Assembly (NCBI RefSeq): GCF_003855495.1
Contig: NZ_CP034086.1
Span: 1,364,001-1,428,000, forward strand
Reading direction: 5' to 3'
Source: Methylocystis rosea
Lineage (GTDB): Bacteria; Pseudomonadota; Alphaproteobacteria; Rhizobiales; Beijerinckiaceae
DNA: 64,000 nucleotides
Position 1 is the first letter of the stretch, and each line of letters starts with the position of its first letter. The position numbers were made by a program, and so were the translations under genes. The notes beneath the pieces were generated by a model. It searched no databases, was not told the origin of the DNA, and saw only the letters and a list, made by a program, of their open reading frames with translations. Positions 8,167-16,345 of this stretch are shown in pieces.

Positions 8167-8739
8167 ATGAGCGAGCAGACAAAAAAAGAGGGATTGACGA
8201 GCAAGGTGAAGGAGGAAGCCAAGGCCTTTTACCCGGTGTTCCTCTACGTGTGGTTCCTGCTCGCCGTGCTCGGCGTGCACAAATCGGTTGTGCTGTCGCA
8301 GGCGCATATCGTGCAGCATCAGGGCTTCGCCGCCGCCAAGGCGCTTGCGTTCGCAAAGGTGCTGTTCGTCGCCAACAAGTTTGGCATCTGGCGCGTCTTC
8401 GACAAAAGGCCGCTGATCGTGCCGATCCTGGCCAAGTCGCTGCTGTTCGGTCTGCTGCTCATCGGCATGGACGTCATCGAACAGGCGCTGCTGGAGCATT
8501 TTTGGCCGGCCCATGCCGACCATGATCCCGTGGACCTCCACAATCTGCGCACGCTACTGTCGGTCGGACTGGTCACCTTCGCCGCGCTGATCCCGTTCTT
8601 TGGCTTCCGCGAATTCGCCAAGCTGATCGGGGAGGCGGAGCTACGAAAGGTGCTCTTCGTGCGTCGCGAGAATTTCGTTCCGCAGCGCGAAGCCGAGCCC
8701 GCGGCGTCGCCCGCGCCCGCGGAACCCCTTGAGAGCTAA
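8167..8739 (+). CDS. conserved membrane protein of unknown function
   Basis: A 190-residue protein I cannot assign. A charged N-terminus rich in Lys/Glu is followed by three or four hydrophobic segments (around 22-45, 65-85, 90-110, 130-150) and an Ala/Pro/Glu-rich C-terminal tail. It starts 45 bases after mobA with an AGGAC-type ribosome site, so the two may share a transcript. Its stop overlaps the stop of convergent cysK. Nothing visible suggests catalysis. Confidence 0.75.
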   Translation: MSEQTKKEGLTSKVKEEAKAFYPVFLYVWFLLAVLGVHKSVVLSQAHIVQHQGFAAAKALAFAKVLFVANKFGIWRVFDKRPLIVPILAKSLLFGLLLIGMDVIEQALLEHFWPAHADHDPVDLHNLRTLLSVGLVTFAALIPFFGFREFAKLIGEAELRKVLFVRRENFVPQREAEPAASPAPAEPLES

Positions 8740-9767
8740 ACGAAGCCCGGATCCATCGCGACGGCGCCTTCGAGCCAGGGCGGCGTCGGCAGGTTTTGGC
8801 TGCGCAGGAAGTCGGCGTTGAAGAGCTTCGAAGCGTATCTTGCGCCGCCGTCGCACAGCACGGTCACGATCGTATTCCCGGGGCCCAGATCGCGCGCTAG
8901 CCTGATGGCGCCGGCGATGTTGATTCCGGAAGAGCCGCCCAGCAACAGGCCCTCCTGCTCGGCGAGATCGAAAACGATGCGCAGCGCCTCGTCATCGGGG
9001 ATGCGGTAGGCGACGTCGACCGGCGCCCCCTCGAGATTGGCGGTGATCCGACCTTGGCCAATCCCTTCCGTGATGGATGAGCCTTCACCCTTCAACTCGC
9101 CGGTCGTGTAATAGGAATAGAGCGCCGCCCCGTACGGATCGGCCAGCCCGATCTTCACGTCCGGATTTCTCTCCTTGAGCGCCATGCCGACGCCTGCGAG
9201 CGTGCCGCCGGTGCCGCAGGCGCAAATGAAGGCGTCCACAGCGCCCTCCAGCGCTTCGTAGATCTCGGGCCCGGTGGTGGTGAGATGCGCGACGCGGTTG
9301 GCGACATTGTCGAACTGGTTGGCCCAGACGGCGCCGTTCGGCTCTTCCCTGGCGAGGCGCTCGGCGAGCCGTCCGGAAAGCTTCACATAATTATTGGGAT
9401 TGGCGTAGGGAACCGCCGGCACTTCCACGAGCTGCGCGCCTTGCAGGCGCAGCATGTCCTTCTTTTCCTGGCTCTGAGTCTCGGGAATCACGATCACCGT
9501 GCGAAAGCCGAGCGCGTTCGCGACGAGCGCGAGCCCGATGCCGGTGTTGCCGGCAGTGCCTTCGACGATGACCCCGCCCGGCTTCAGCAATCCTTTCGCG
9601 CGGGCGTCTTCGACGATGGACAGCGCCGCGCGGTCCTTCACGGAACCGCCCGGGTTCATGAATTCGGCCTTGCCGAGAATGCGGCAGCCGGTCGCCTTCG
9701 AGGCGCCGTGCAATTCAATGAGCGGCGTGCGCCCGATGGCTTCGATGACGCTGGAGGCGACGGTCAT
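8736..9767 (-). CDS. cysK: cysteine synthase A (O-acetylserine sulfhydrylase family)
   Basis: A 343-residue PLP enzyme that condenses O-acetylserine and sulfide to cysteine. Visible features: NPGGSVKDRAA (PLP lysine, about residue 45), EGTAGNTGIGLA (substrate loop), ACGTGGTLAG (PLP phosphate-binding loop), and GLLLGGSSGIN with the C-terminal serine that contacts the pyridine nitrogen. It is longer than classic CysK (about 310). The SVKDR and TAGNTG motifs also occur in cysteine-synthase-like enzymes acting on other substrates, so exact specificity is likely but not proven. AGGAA precedes the ATG. Convergent with the unknown membrane-protein gene. Confidence 0.9.
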   Translation of the reverse strand: MTVASSVIEAIGRTPLIELHGASKATGCRILGKAEFMNPGGSVKDRAALSIVEDARAKGLLKPGGVIVEGTAGNTGIGLALVANALGFRTVIVIPETQSQEKKDMLRLQGAQLVEVPAVPYANPNNYVKLSGRLAERLAREEPNGAVWANQFDNVANRVAHLTTTGPEIYEALEGAVDAFICACGTGGTLAGVGMALKERNPDVKIGLADPYGAALYSYYTTGELKGEGSSITEGIGQGRITANLEGAPVDVAYRIPDDEALRIVFDLAEQEGLLLGGSSGINIAGAIRLARDLGPGNTIVTVLCDGGARYASKLFNADFLRSQNLPTPPWLEGAVAMDPGFV

Positions 9768-9797
9768 TGATGATTCCTGGCGAGTGGCGGATCGTTC

Positions 9798-10682
9798 CTA
9801 GCCGACCGGCGGCTCCCGCTCAAAGGCGAAAATCGCGCCATGCCGCGCCTGTGCGCCCGGGGCCAGAATTCGAATCGAGGGCTTTTCATAGAGATCGCCG
9901 TAAAAGTCGTCCGGATCGCCGTGGCCTGTCCATGGCTCTACGCACAGATAAGGGGCGGGCGGCAGCGTCCAAAATCCGACATGCGGGAAATCGTCGAGCG
10001 TGACCGAAAGACGCGCGCCTTCGCCATTGTCGAAAACGAGGCTGTGGCTCGCAAGATCGAGAAAGCACAACGCGTCGCGCGTGAACATTTCTGATTCGAG
10101 CGGCATTCGCCGGCCGACAAGCGGCGTCTTGCGGATGGGTTTCGAGAAAAGCCCGCCCGGTCCAATGATGGGAACTTCGGCGCGCTCAGCCCTCTCGAAT
10201 ATGATCGCATGCGACGAGGAAGAGCCGGCGAGCGGCCAGCGAAAGGCGGGATGCAAGCCGCAAGCGTAGGGCAGGGGCCGGGAGTCGGCATTCGTGACAA
10301 TCAGATTGTTTTCGAGCGCGCCGGCGCGAAGCTGGAACTCCACTTCGAACCGGAAGGCGAAGGGGTAGAGCGCGCGGGTCTCGGCGTCGTCGACGAGCGC
10401 GAGGCGCAAATAGTCGTTGCGCCGCTCGGCGACGTCGAAGCGCTTTTTCCAGGCGAAGCCATGGAGCGCAAGCGGATAGGTCTCGCCGTCGACGCGCACG
10501 CGGCCGTCGCGCGTCCAGCCGACAACGGGAAACAGCACGGGCGCGGTCTGGTCCCAGACCTTAGGATCCTTCGCCCAGATCATGTCGACCCCCCGCGCGC
10601 GCCAGGAAGAAAGCTCAGCGCCGAAAGCCAGGATCTCCGCGCCGTCGCCGGAGGAATGAGTGAGCTGAATCGCGTCGGTCAT
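9798..10682 (-). CDS. aldose 1-epimerase family protein
   Basis: A 294-residue beta-sandwich protein of the galactose mutarotase superfamily, LacX-like subgroup. Recognisable segments are PVLFPVVGWTRDG, LALHGFAWKK (His about 75), CGLHPAFRWPL (the catalytic His region, about residue 148) and VEPWTGHGDP. It would interconvert alpha and beta anomers of hexoses or act on a phosphorylated sugar. No sugar-catabolic genes flank it. It lies 30 bases upstream of cysK on the same strand, so co-transcription is possible but not a functional hint. Confidence 0.85.
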   Translation of the reverse strand: MTDAIQLTHSSGDGAEILAFGAELSSWRARGVDMIWAKDPKVWDQTAPVLFPVVGWTRDGRVRVDGETYPLALHGFAWKKRFDVAERRNDYLRLALVDDAETRALYPFAFRFEVEFQLRAGALENNLIVTNADSRPLPYACGLHPAFRWPLAGSSSSHAIIFERAERAEVPIIGPGGLFSKPIRKTPLVGRRMPLESEMFTRDALCFLDLASHSLVFDNGEGARLSVTLDDFPHVGFWTLPPAPYLCVEPWTGHGDPDDFYGDLYEKPSIRILAPGAQARHGAIFAFEREPPVG

Positions 10683-10840
10683 GGGTCAATTCCATCGTCG
10701 GACACAAGTCCAGGCGAATGCTTCGAAAATCAACGCGATCCTCCAGTGCGCCGCTTGAGCGGCGGCGCCCGCCGCAATAAGGTCGCGCCGCCACGCCCGC
10801 CACGCATGTTGGCGCCGCGCAACGCCAATGAGAAGGCCTT

Positions 10841-11527
10841 ATGAATAGTCTCGTCTCGGACATCGGCGCCGGAGTTTTCAGAACCGAGCTGACGCTCTTT
10901 TTCTCGACGTTCACGACGCTGCTGGCGGTCATCAATCCTTTTGAGGTGCTCCCGGTCTTCCTTCTGCTCCTGCGCGAGAAAAGCAACCAGGAGCGCGGTC
11001 GCGTGGCGTTCATGGCCTGTCTCTATGCGCTGCTGCTGATCCTCTTCTTCCTGTTCTTTGGCGCGGTGATCTTAAAAATCTTCGGCGTCTCGCTCAGCAT
11101 GGTGCGCATCGCCGGCGGGATCGTGCTGATGAAGATCGGCTTTGAGCTTTTTTTACCCTCGTCGGACGGCGACGGAACGCCGGCGTTCGCCCGATCGACG
11201 GGCAATATCGCCTTCATGCCGCTTGCGATGCCGCTCATGATCGGCCCGGGCCCGATCGCCACCGTGCTCGGGATGATGGCCACCGTTGAGCACTCGTCCC
11301 ACGAGGCGCTGGCGTTCGGCGTCATCCTCGGCGCAATCTTTCTCGCCGTGGGCGTCACCTACGCCTGCCTCGCCTTCGCGACGCGGTTGACCACAACGCT
11401 GGGGCCGCTGGGGATTGACGCCGCGACCAGGATCGTCGGCTTCTTCGTCTCGGCGATGGGCGTATCGTTGATCTTCAACGGCGTCATGGACGCGCTTCGG
11501 TCGGCAGGCTTTGGCGGCTTGCATTAG
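10841..11527 (+). CDS. MarC family integral membrane protein
   Basis: A 228-residue protein with six predicted membrane helices. Typical family segments are TTLLAVINPFEVLPVFLLL (about residues 23-41), RIAGGIVLMKIGFELF, and AFMPLAMPLMIGPGPIATVL. Despite the historic name the family is not shown to cause multidrug resistance, and its function is unknown. A GAGAAGG ribosome site supports the ATG at 10841. It is monocistronic, convergent with the lipase-like gene. Confidence 0.9.
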   Translation: MNSLVSDIGAGVFRTELTLFFSTFTTLLAVINPFEVLPVFLLLLREKSNQERGRVAFMACLYALLLILFFLFFGAVILKIFGVSLSMVRIAGGIVLMKIGFELFLPSSDGDGTPAFARSTGNIAFMPLAMPLMIGPGPIATVLGMMATVEHSSHEALAFGVILGAIFLAVGVTYACLAFATRLTTTLGPLGIDAATRIVGFFVSAMGVSLIFNGVMDALRSAGFGGLH

Positions 11528-11545
11528 CCGCTCTGGGAGACAAGG

Positions 11546-12736
11546 CTAAAGGCTGCGCAAGGTTTCGCCGAGCCTCAGATAGATCTCCCGATGCGCGTCG
11601 CGCAGTCCGGGCACCCATGGTTTGAGCTGCGCGCCGACGACCGCGTCGAAATGGTCGAACCGCTGGCCGATAGCCTTGTCGAGATATTCGTAATACCAGC
11701 GCCCCGGCTTAAGTCTTTGGCGTTTAAAGACGCCTTCGCCTCCCACCGGCTCTTCCCGCGCCGTAAAGGGATATCTTTGCGAGATGACGCTCACCGCGCC
11801 ATCATTGGGCCGCCACTGCGGCAGCGAAAGGTCGCCGCCGCCCCAACCGACGATCGGCGCCTTGGCGAAGTTGGCCTCGCGCGCCTGGTAGAGCGCCGGC
11901 TGCCAGAGAATAGGATGGATCGTCGGGTCGGGCCGCCAGGTTTTGCTAAAAAAGCCGGAAGCCCGAACATGCGTGGCGTTGGTTACGAGCGACAGATAAT
12001 AGGTCCCCGGATGGGATCTGAACCGCGCGTTGGCGTTGCGGCAGCCCTGCAGCGTCATGTCGAAGGCGAGATTGTCCTCGCCCGCGACGAAGGCGCCGGC
12101 GTCCAGACGCGCCATCGCCGCTTTCGCATCGGCTTCGCCGTTGGTCCATTGGTCAAGATGGAGATCGAAGGGCTTGCGCATGGCGCTCGGCACGCCGGCG
12201 GCCATTCCGAGAAAATTGAATGACTCCGCAATGAACCGGCTCGGCCTGCGCTTGAGCCGTCCGTCTTCACGATCGCAGCCGAAGCCGTAGGGCAGCAATG
12301 AGCCGTTGATGGCGCCGGCGACGCTGACCACACCTTCGACCCAGCCAGCGTTTGTCCCTTGCCCCCAGAAATCGCTGGCGAGCAACGCCTGCAACTGCAT
12401 GGCGGTCTGGGCGCCTGCGCCATGGCCGATAAGGATCACTGGGTTTTCCGCCGACCATTCGGGCGCAAAAGGCTCTGTATATTCCCGCGAATAGCGGGCG
12501 TGGCGCGCCTCGCTGCTGTGCTGCGCGCCGTAATCGACCCTTCCGCCGCCGATTTGCGCGAAAAGCTCGCAGGCGCGGTCGTGGAACGAGCTGACTGGTC
12601 CCACCTTCGCTTCATGGACCGCGAAAGGTTCGCCGATCTGATCGAGCGCATCGCCCCAATAGGGAAGTCCGAATTCCTGAGGACCCCAGCCGAAGAAATC
12701 ATGCACGAAAATAATATGAGTGGATTTAAGCGCCAT
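11546..12736 (-). CDS. family I.5 lipase-like protein with Ser-to-Gly at the nucleophile (probable pseudoenzyme)
   Basis: A 396-residue homologue of the thermoalkalophilic Geobacillus (family I.5) lipases. Shared landmarks: VHDFFGWG near residue 11, VGPVSSFHDRACELFAQIGG with DYGAQH, FDLHLDQW, GTYYLSLVTNATH, the catalytic-Asp segment PNDGAVS and the catalytic-His segment RFDHFDAVVG. The structural zinc ligands appear kept (Asp53, His73, His79, same spacing as Asp61, His81, His87 of L1 lipase). The nucleophile motif, however, is GHGAGAQ: Gly106 (codon GGC) stands where the Ser of H-S-x-G should be. No signal peptide is visible. It is the third gene of an operon with a tyrosinase, 38 bases after it. 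A binding, carrier or structural role is inferred. Confidence 0.85.
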   Translation of the reverse strand: MALKSTHIIFVHDFFGWGPQEFGLPYWGDALDQIGEPFAVHEAKVGPVSSFHDRACELFAQIGGGRVDYGAQHSSEARHARYSREYTEPFAPEWSAENPVILIGHGAGAQTAMQLQALLASDFWGQGTNAGWVEGVVSVAGAINGSLLPYGFGCDREDGRLKRRPSRFIAESFNFLGMAAGVPSAMRKPFDLHLDQWTNGEADAKAAMARLDAGAFVAGEDNLAFDMTLQGCRNANARFRSHPGTYYLSLVTNATHVRASGFFSKTWRPDPTIHPILWQPALYQAREANFAKAPIVGWGGGDLSLPQWRPNDGAVSVISQRYPFTAREEPVGGEGVFKRQRLKPGRWYYEYLDKAIGQRFDHFDAVVGAQLKPWVPGLRDAHREIYLRLGETLRSL

Positions 12737-12774
12737 CGCTGGTCCGAAATTCGATAGAAATCAGTGTTCGGCGC

Positions 12775-13740
12775 TCAAATGAGCGCGTCGTATTCGTAGA
12801 TCGCGCTCACGTCGAGCGTCTCCCGCGGCGTCGCACTGCGGCCGAGCGGCGAGCCGATCGGATCGTCTATGCGATGACCTTTGAGGTCCGCGCCAGCCGT
12901 CATGTCGGGAACGTAGACGCGCCCATTTCGGGACATCCAACTCTCCCAGAGGCGATCAATGTTGCAATGATTGAGAAAGAAAACCGGATCATTGGGCGAG
13001 GAGCCAAGCAACATCTCTCCGCCAATCCAGACGTGGACGAGATTGTGCATGGAGGTCGCGGAAACGCCGTCGTCGTTCATCCACCCTTCGATGCGATTAC
13101 GGAAGGTGTTCGCGTCGGCGTCCCAGTCGGGCGAATCATAGGGCGACAGCGCCAGCGCATTCGTCACATGCGCCGTTCTCGGCAGCGCATCCGTGCTGAC
13201 GCCGAAGGCGCGTCGGAGGCCGCGGTTCACGGAACGCAACTCTCCGGAAATATTCGTGGAGATGCGCACTCTGAACGCGGATGGATCGTTTGCGTGAAAC
13301 GCAAAAGGGCCGCTAGCGACCGGATTTCCCTCGCCGCCCATGCAGTTCGCCCCCCAGATGGCGGCCGAACTCTGCTCCTGCGGCGGCAGGTCGCCGTCTT
13401 CGGCCCAATCCCAGTAGGGCAGACCAAAATTCGCGTCGTTCAAAACCCGCTGGAGGTTTTGCTCGAAGACCATCAGCATCACACGATGCCATGGCGCGAA
13501 AATTGGCCCGCGGTGCGCCGCGTTCCGCTGCGCGGGATTTCCCGGCGGCGTCTCGATCATCATGGCGGTGACGTGCCAGATGACGAAAAGATCGTAGGTG
13601 CTCACTGAGCGCGCCGCGCCGGGAATGCCGAATTCATCGGTCGTTCGGCCGGACGCCTCTTTTTTCAATAGTTTGACGCCCTCAATATATTGATCGCGAA
13701 CCCCTGCATTCGTTGAGATATTGCTTCGGACGACGGCCAT
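12775..13740 (-). CDS. tyrosinase (type-3 copper polyphenol oxidase)
   Basis: A 321-residue binuclear copper enzyme. All six ligands are visible: CuA His56 (FVIWHV), His76 (AAHRGP) and His85 (FAPWHR); CuB His232 and His236 (MHNLVHVW) and His258 (FFLNHCNID). Asn233, next to His232, and Glu218 (RIEGW) occupy positions linked in other tyrosinases to deprotonation of monophenols, so both monophenolase and diphenolase activity are plausible. No signal or Tat peptide is seen, suggesting a cytoplasmic location. The start at 13740 has AGGAGAGAG upstream; the longer frame to 13971 overlaps the preceding gene. It sits 35 bases after the MelC1-like chaperone gene. Confidence 0.93.
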   Translation of the reverse strand: MAVVRSNISTNAGVRDQYIEGVKLLKKEASGRTTDEFGIPGAARSVSTYDLFVIWHVTAMMIETPPGNPAQRNAAHRGPIFAPWHRVMLMVFEQNLQRVLNDANFGLPYWDWAEDGDLPPQEQSSAAIWGANCMGGEGNPVASGPFAFHANDPSAFRVRISTNISGELRSVNRGLRRAFGVSTDALPRTAHVTNALALSPYDSPDWDADANTFRNRIEGWMNDDGVSATSMHNLVHVWIGGEMLLGSSPNDPVFFLNHCNIDRLWESWMSRNGRVYVPDMTAGADLKGHRIDDPIGSPLGRSATPRETLDVSAIYEYDALI

Positions 13741-13749
13741 CGTCTCTCT

Positions 13750-13785
13750 CCTGAAAATCAATGTTCGCCTGAAAATCAATGCTCG
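13750..13785. repeat. 18-bp tandem duplication between chaperone and tyrosinase genes
   Basis: Two adjacent 18-base copies (13750-13767 and 13768-13785) beginning CCTGAAAATCAATG differ at one base. On the minus strand each copy carries an in-frame TGA; the first reached (13776-13778) ends the chaperone gene, the second (13758-13760) would be a back-up stop. The downstream copy also supplies part of the purine-rich leader before the tyrosinase ribosome site. Confidence 0.8.
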
Positions 13786-14204
13786 TGTTTTGAACCTTTC
13801 TTCGCTGCGGGCTTGCTTTTGCGAGCAGGAGCGGGCCGGCGCTTGTGGCTTGCTGGGGGGCGGCTCTTGCTCGGGGCCGGCTTTCGCTCGAACTCCTCGG
13901 GAAAGCCGTCGATCAGCGCCCGCACCATGTCGACCGCCGACGCGGTCTGGTAGTTCGGCAATGAATGACAATGAACCTGGCCGGAGGCGTCGACGCCGAG
14001 CGGCGCGCGAACCTTCTTTCCATCCACCAAGATCTTGTACGTCGTGACGATTTCGATCTCGTGGCCGCGATAGTGGTCATTGCGGACGGACTGCGCGCCG
14101 CCCGCGCCATGACCGGCGTGCGCTGGCGCTTTGTCACGCGCGCGCGTGAGATAGTCGCTAAGTTTGCGAGGGGCGGCCCCCTGCGCGAGCTTCTTGGTCT
14201 CCAT
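13776..14204 (-). CDS. MelC1-like apotyrosinase chaperone (caddie protein)
   Basis: A 142-residue protein with a small folded core (about residues 42-105) and a basic Pro/Lys/Arg tail ending GSKHEH. The core pattern YRGHEIEI, TTYKILVDGKKV, then LPNYQTASAVDMVRALIDGF parallels the Streptomyces tyrosinase cofactor MelC1, in which YKGRRI, a VDG strand and HYEPVATPRAAARAAV occur in the same order. Tyr85 falls at the position of the caddie tyrosine that enters the tyrosinase active site. HCH (78-80) and several other histidines could bind copper. Unlike MelC1 no export signal is seen. Start 14204 has GGAG upstream. Immediately upstream of tyrosinase, as in melC. The assignment is by pattern, not by alignment. 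Confidence 0.7.
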   Translation of the reverse strand: METKKLAQGAAPRKLSDYLTRARDKAPAHAGHGAGGAQSVRNDHYRGHEIEIVTTYKILVDGKKVRAPLGVDASGQVHCHSLPNYQTASAVDMVRALIDGFPEEFERKPAPSKSRPPASHKRRPAPARKSKPAAKKGSKHEH

Positions 14205-14497
14205 AAGCGCTCCGCACAATTCCTTTTATGCAATCTGCTGCAGCCGTGGCGCGAAGGCGCTCGCTAAGTGCTCGAAAAATCTAAAGACTTCAGCCGAACG
14301 TTCGCCTCATCAAAACGGATGGGATCGAAAATTTTCCTCTAGCATTATGACGCGGCCAATGGACAGTGATGTCAAGTGAATCCCAAGGCGTTAGAATTGC
14401 GAAATTATTTGCGCCACTCGGACGCTCCGGCCCTCATCGCGATCGGAAGAACTTGCGTGGCTTGTCGGCGAGGCTTAGCGACTCGATCGAGGCATCA
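14205..14497. promoter_or_regulatory. divergent intergenic region, tyrosinase operon and recJ
   Basis: These 293 bases separate two divergent transcripts and must hold promoters for both. The stretch about 14270-14410 is less GC-rich than its surroundings. I cannot pick out convincing -35/-10 pairs. A GAGG element six bases before 14498 is the recJ ribosome site. An open frame from 14366 in frame with recJ is judged to be upstream sequence. Confidence 0.4.
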
Positions 14498-16294
14498 ATG
14501 TCCGATTCGATGGTTCCCGCCTTTCTGGGGGTCGAGCGCTCCGTGCTCGGTCGACGTTGGCGCGGGCGTCTGGACGCCAGAGGCGAGGCGCAGGCGCTTG
14601 CGCTGACCCAGGCGCATGGCATCGACGATTTTCTTGCGCGGGTGATCGCCGGGCGCGGCGTCACGGTCGCCGACGCCGCTGGCTATCTCGATCCCAAGCT
14701 GCGCGACCTCCTGCCGGACCCCTCGTCGCTGCGCGACATGGACGCGGCGACCACCCGGCTTGCGGACGCGATTGAAAAGTCCGAGCAGATCGCCGTTTTT
14801 GGCGACTATGACGTCGACGGCGCCTGTTCCTCGGCGCTGCTTATCGACTTTTGGCGCGCGTCCGGCGCGCCGGAGCCCTTGCTCCATATTCCCGACCGGA
14901 TCATCGAGGGCTATGGGCCGAATGTCGAGGCGATCCGCGATCTCGCGGCGCGAGGCGCAACTCTGCTGGCGACCGTCGACTGCGGGACTTCAAGTCACGA
15001 CGCGTTCGCCGTCGCGCGGGCGCTTGGCCTCGATGTGATCGTCCTCGACCATCATCAGGCGCCGGAAATCCTGCCGGATGCGCTCGTCGTCAATCCCAAC
15101 AGGCTCGATGATCTATCGGGGCAGGGAGCGCTCTGCGCCGCGGGGGTGGTTTTTCTTGTCCTCATCGGATTGTCGAGGACGCTGCGTGCGCGCGGCTGGT
15201 GGAGCGACGATCGACCAGAGCCGGATCTTCTCGCCGCGCTCGATCTCGTCGCGCTGGCGACGGTCGCCGACGTCTCGCCGCTGGCGCGGCTCAACAGGGC
15301 GCTCGTAGCCAAGGGTCTGATGGTGATGGGGGCGCGATCGCGTCCGGGGCTCGCCGCGCTGATGGACGCCGCCCGTTTAGATGGGCCACCGCGCGCCTAT
15401 CATCTTGGTTTCGCGCTCGGGCCGCGGATTAACGCCGGCGGTCGGATCGGCGACGCCGGCCTCGGCGCAAGGCTTCTCACACTCGCTGACGGCATGGAAG
15501 CGCGTCGCATCGCTCTCGAGCTGGACCGGCTGAATGGCGAACGACAGGTCGTCGAAAGGATGATTTTGGAGCAGGCGGTCGCCGAGGCGGAAGCGCAGTT
15601 GGCAGGGTCCAATCGACTGTCGTGTCTCGTCGTGCATGGACAGGATTGGCATCCCGGCGTTGTCGGACTAATCGCATCACGCTTAAAGGAACGCTTCAAC
15701 ACTCCAGCATTTGTTATTGCTTTCAATGGAGAATATGGAACAGGTTCAGGTAGGAGTTTAAGTGGCGTCGACCTTGGAGCCGGCGTGCGGCGCGCGGTCG
15801 AAATGGGCCTGGCGGTCAAGGGGGGCGGGCATGCGATGGCCGCCGGCGTGACTTTGGCCCGGGGCAAGATCGACGAGTTTCGCGCCTTTCTCGATGAGGC
15901 GCTGGCGGCGTCCGTCGAAGCCGCGCATCTCGACGATGCGCTGGTTGTCGACGCGGCAGTCGCCGGACGAGGAGTCTGTCTTGAACTGCTGCGACGGGTC
16001 GAGCGAGCCGGTCCATTCGGGCAGGGCAACCCCGAGCCCTTGTTTGCTCTCCCCGAGCAGCAGGTCACATTCGCCCAGACGGTTGGGGCCGATCATGTGC
16101 GCGCCCGCTTGCGTTCGCGCGACGGCGCTACGGTCGACGCCATCGCCTTTCGCGCCGTGCAGTCGCCGCTGGGCGAGGCGCTGTTGAGGGGTGACGGGGC
16201 GCAGCTTCACGTCGCGGCGAAACTGTCACGCAATGTCTTTCGCGGCATCGAGCGCGTCGAGACGCGAATCGTCGACCTCGCGCGCGTTCAATGA
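14498..16294 (+). CDS. recJ: single-stranded-DNA-specific 5'-3' exonuclease RecJ
   Basis: A 598-residue DHH-family exonuclease used in recombination and mismatch or base-excision repair. Catalytic motifs are complete: FGDYDVDGAC (Asp103, Asp105, Asp107), TVDCG (Asp161), DHH (184-186), then the DHHA1 domain with GGGHAMAAG and the C-terminal OB domain with GPFGQGNPEP. The ATG at 14498 (MSDSMVP) follows GAGG; in-frame upstream codons back to 14366 look non-coding. About 100 bases within the gene (15661-15765) are only some 45% GC while both sides are near 65-70%, although the protein there is conserved-looking. Confidence 0.95.
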   Translation: MSDSMVPAFLGVERSVLGRRWRGRLDARGEAQALALTQAHGIDDFLARVIAGRGVTVADAAGYLDPKLRDLLPDPSSLRDMDAATTRLADAIEKSEQIAVFGDYDVDGACSSALLIDFWRASGAPEPLLHIPDRIIEGYGPNVEAIRDLAARGATLLATVDCGTSSHDAFAVARALGLDVIVLDHHQAPEILPDALVVNPNRLDDLSGQGALCAAGVVFLVLIGLSRTLRARGWWSDDRPEPDLLAALDLVALATVADVSPLARLNRALVAKGLMVMGARSRPGLAALMDAARLDGPPRAYHLGFALGPRINAGGRIGDAGLGARLLTLADGMEARRIALELDRLNGERQVVERMILEQAVAEAEAQLAGSNRLSCLVVHGQDWHPGVVGLIASRLKERFNTPAFVIAFNGEYGTGSGRSLSGVDLGAGVRRAVEMGLAVKGGGHAMAAGVTLARGKIDEFRAFLDEALAASVEAAHLDDALVVDAAVAGRGVCLELLRRVERAGPFGQGNPEPLFALPEQQVTFAQTVGADHVRARLRSRDGATVDAIAFRAVQSPLGEALLRGDGAQLHVAAKLSRNVFRGIERVETRIVDLARVQ

Positions 16295-16345
16295 AGCCGA
16301 ACAGACTGTGGCGCCAAGGCCACATCTGTTTTCAATCTCGATGAG

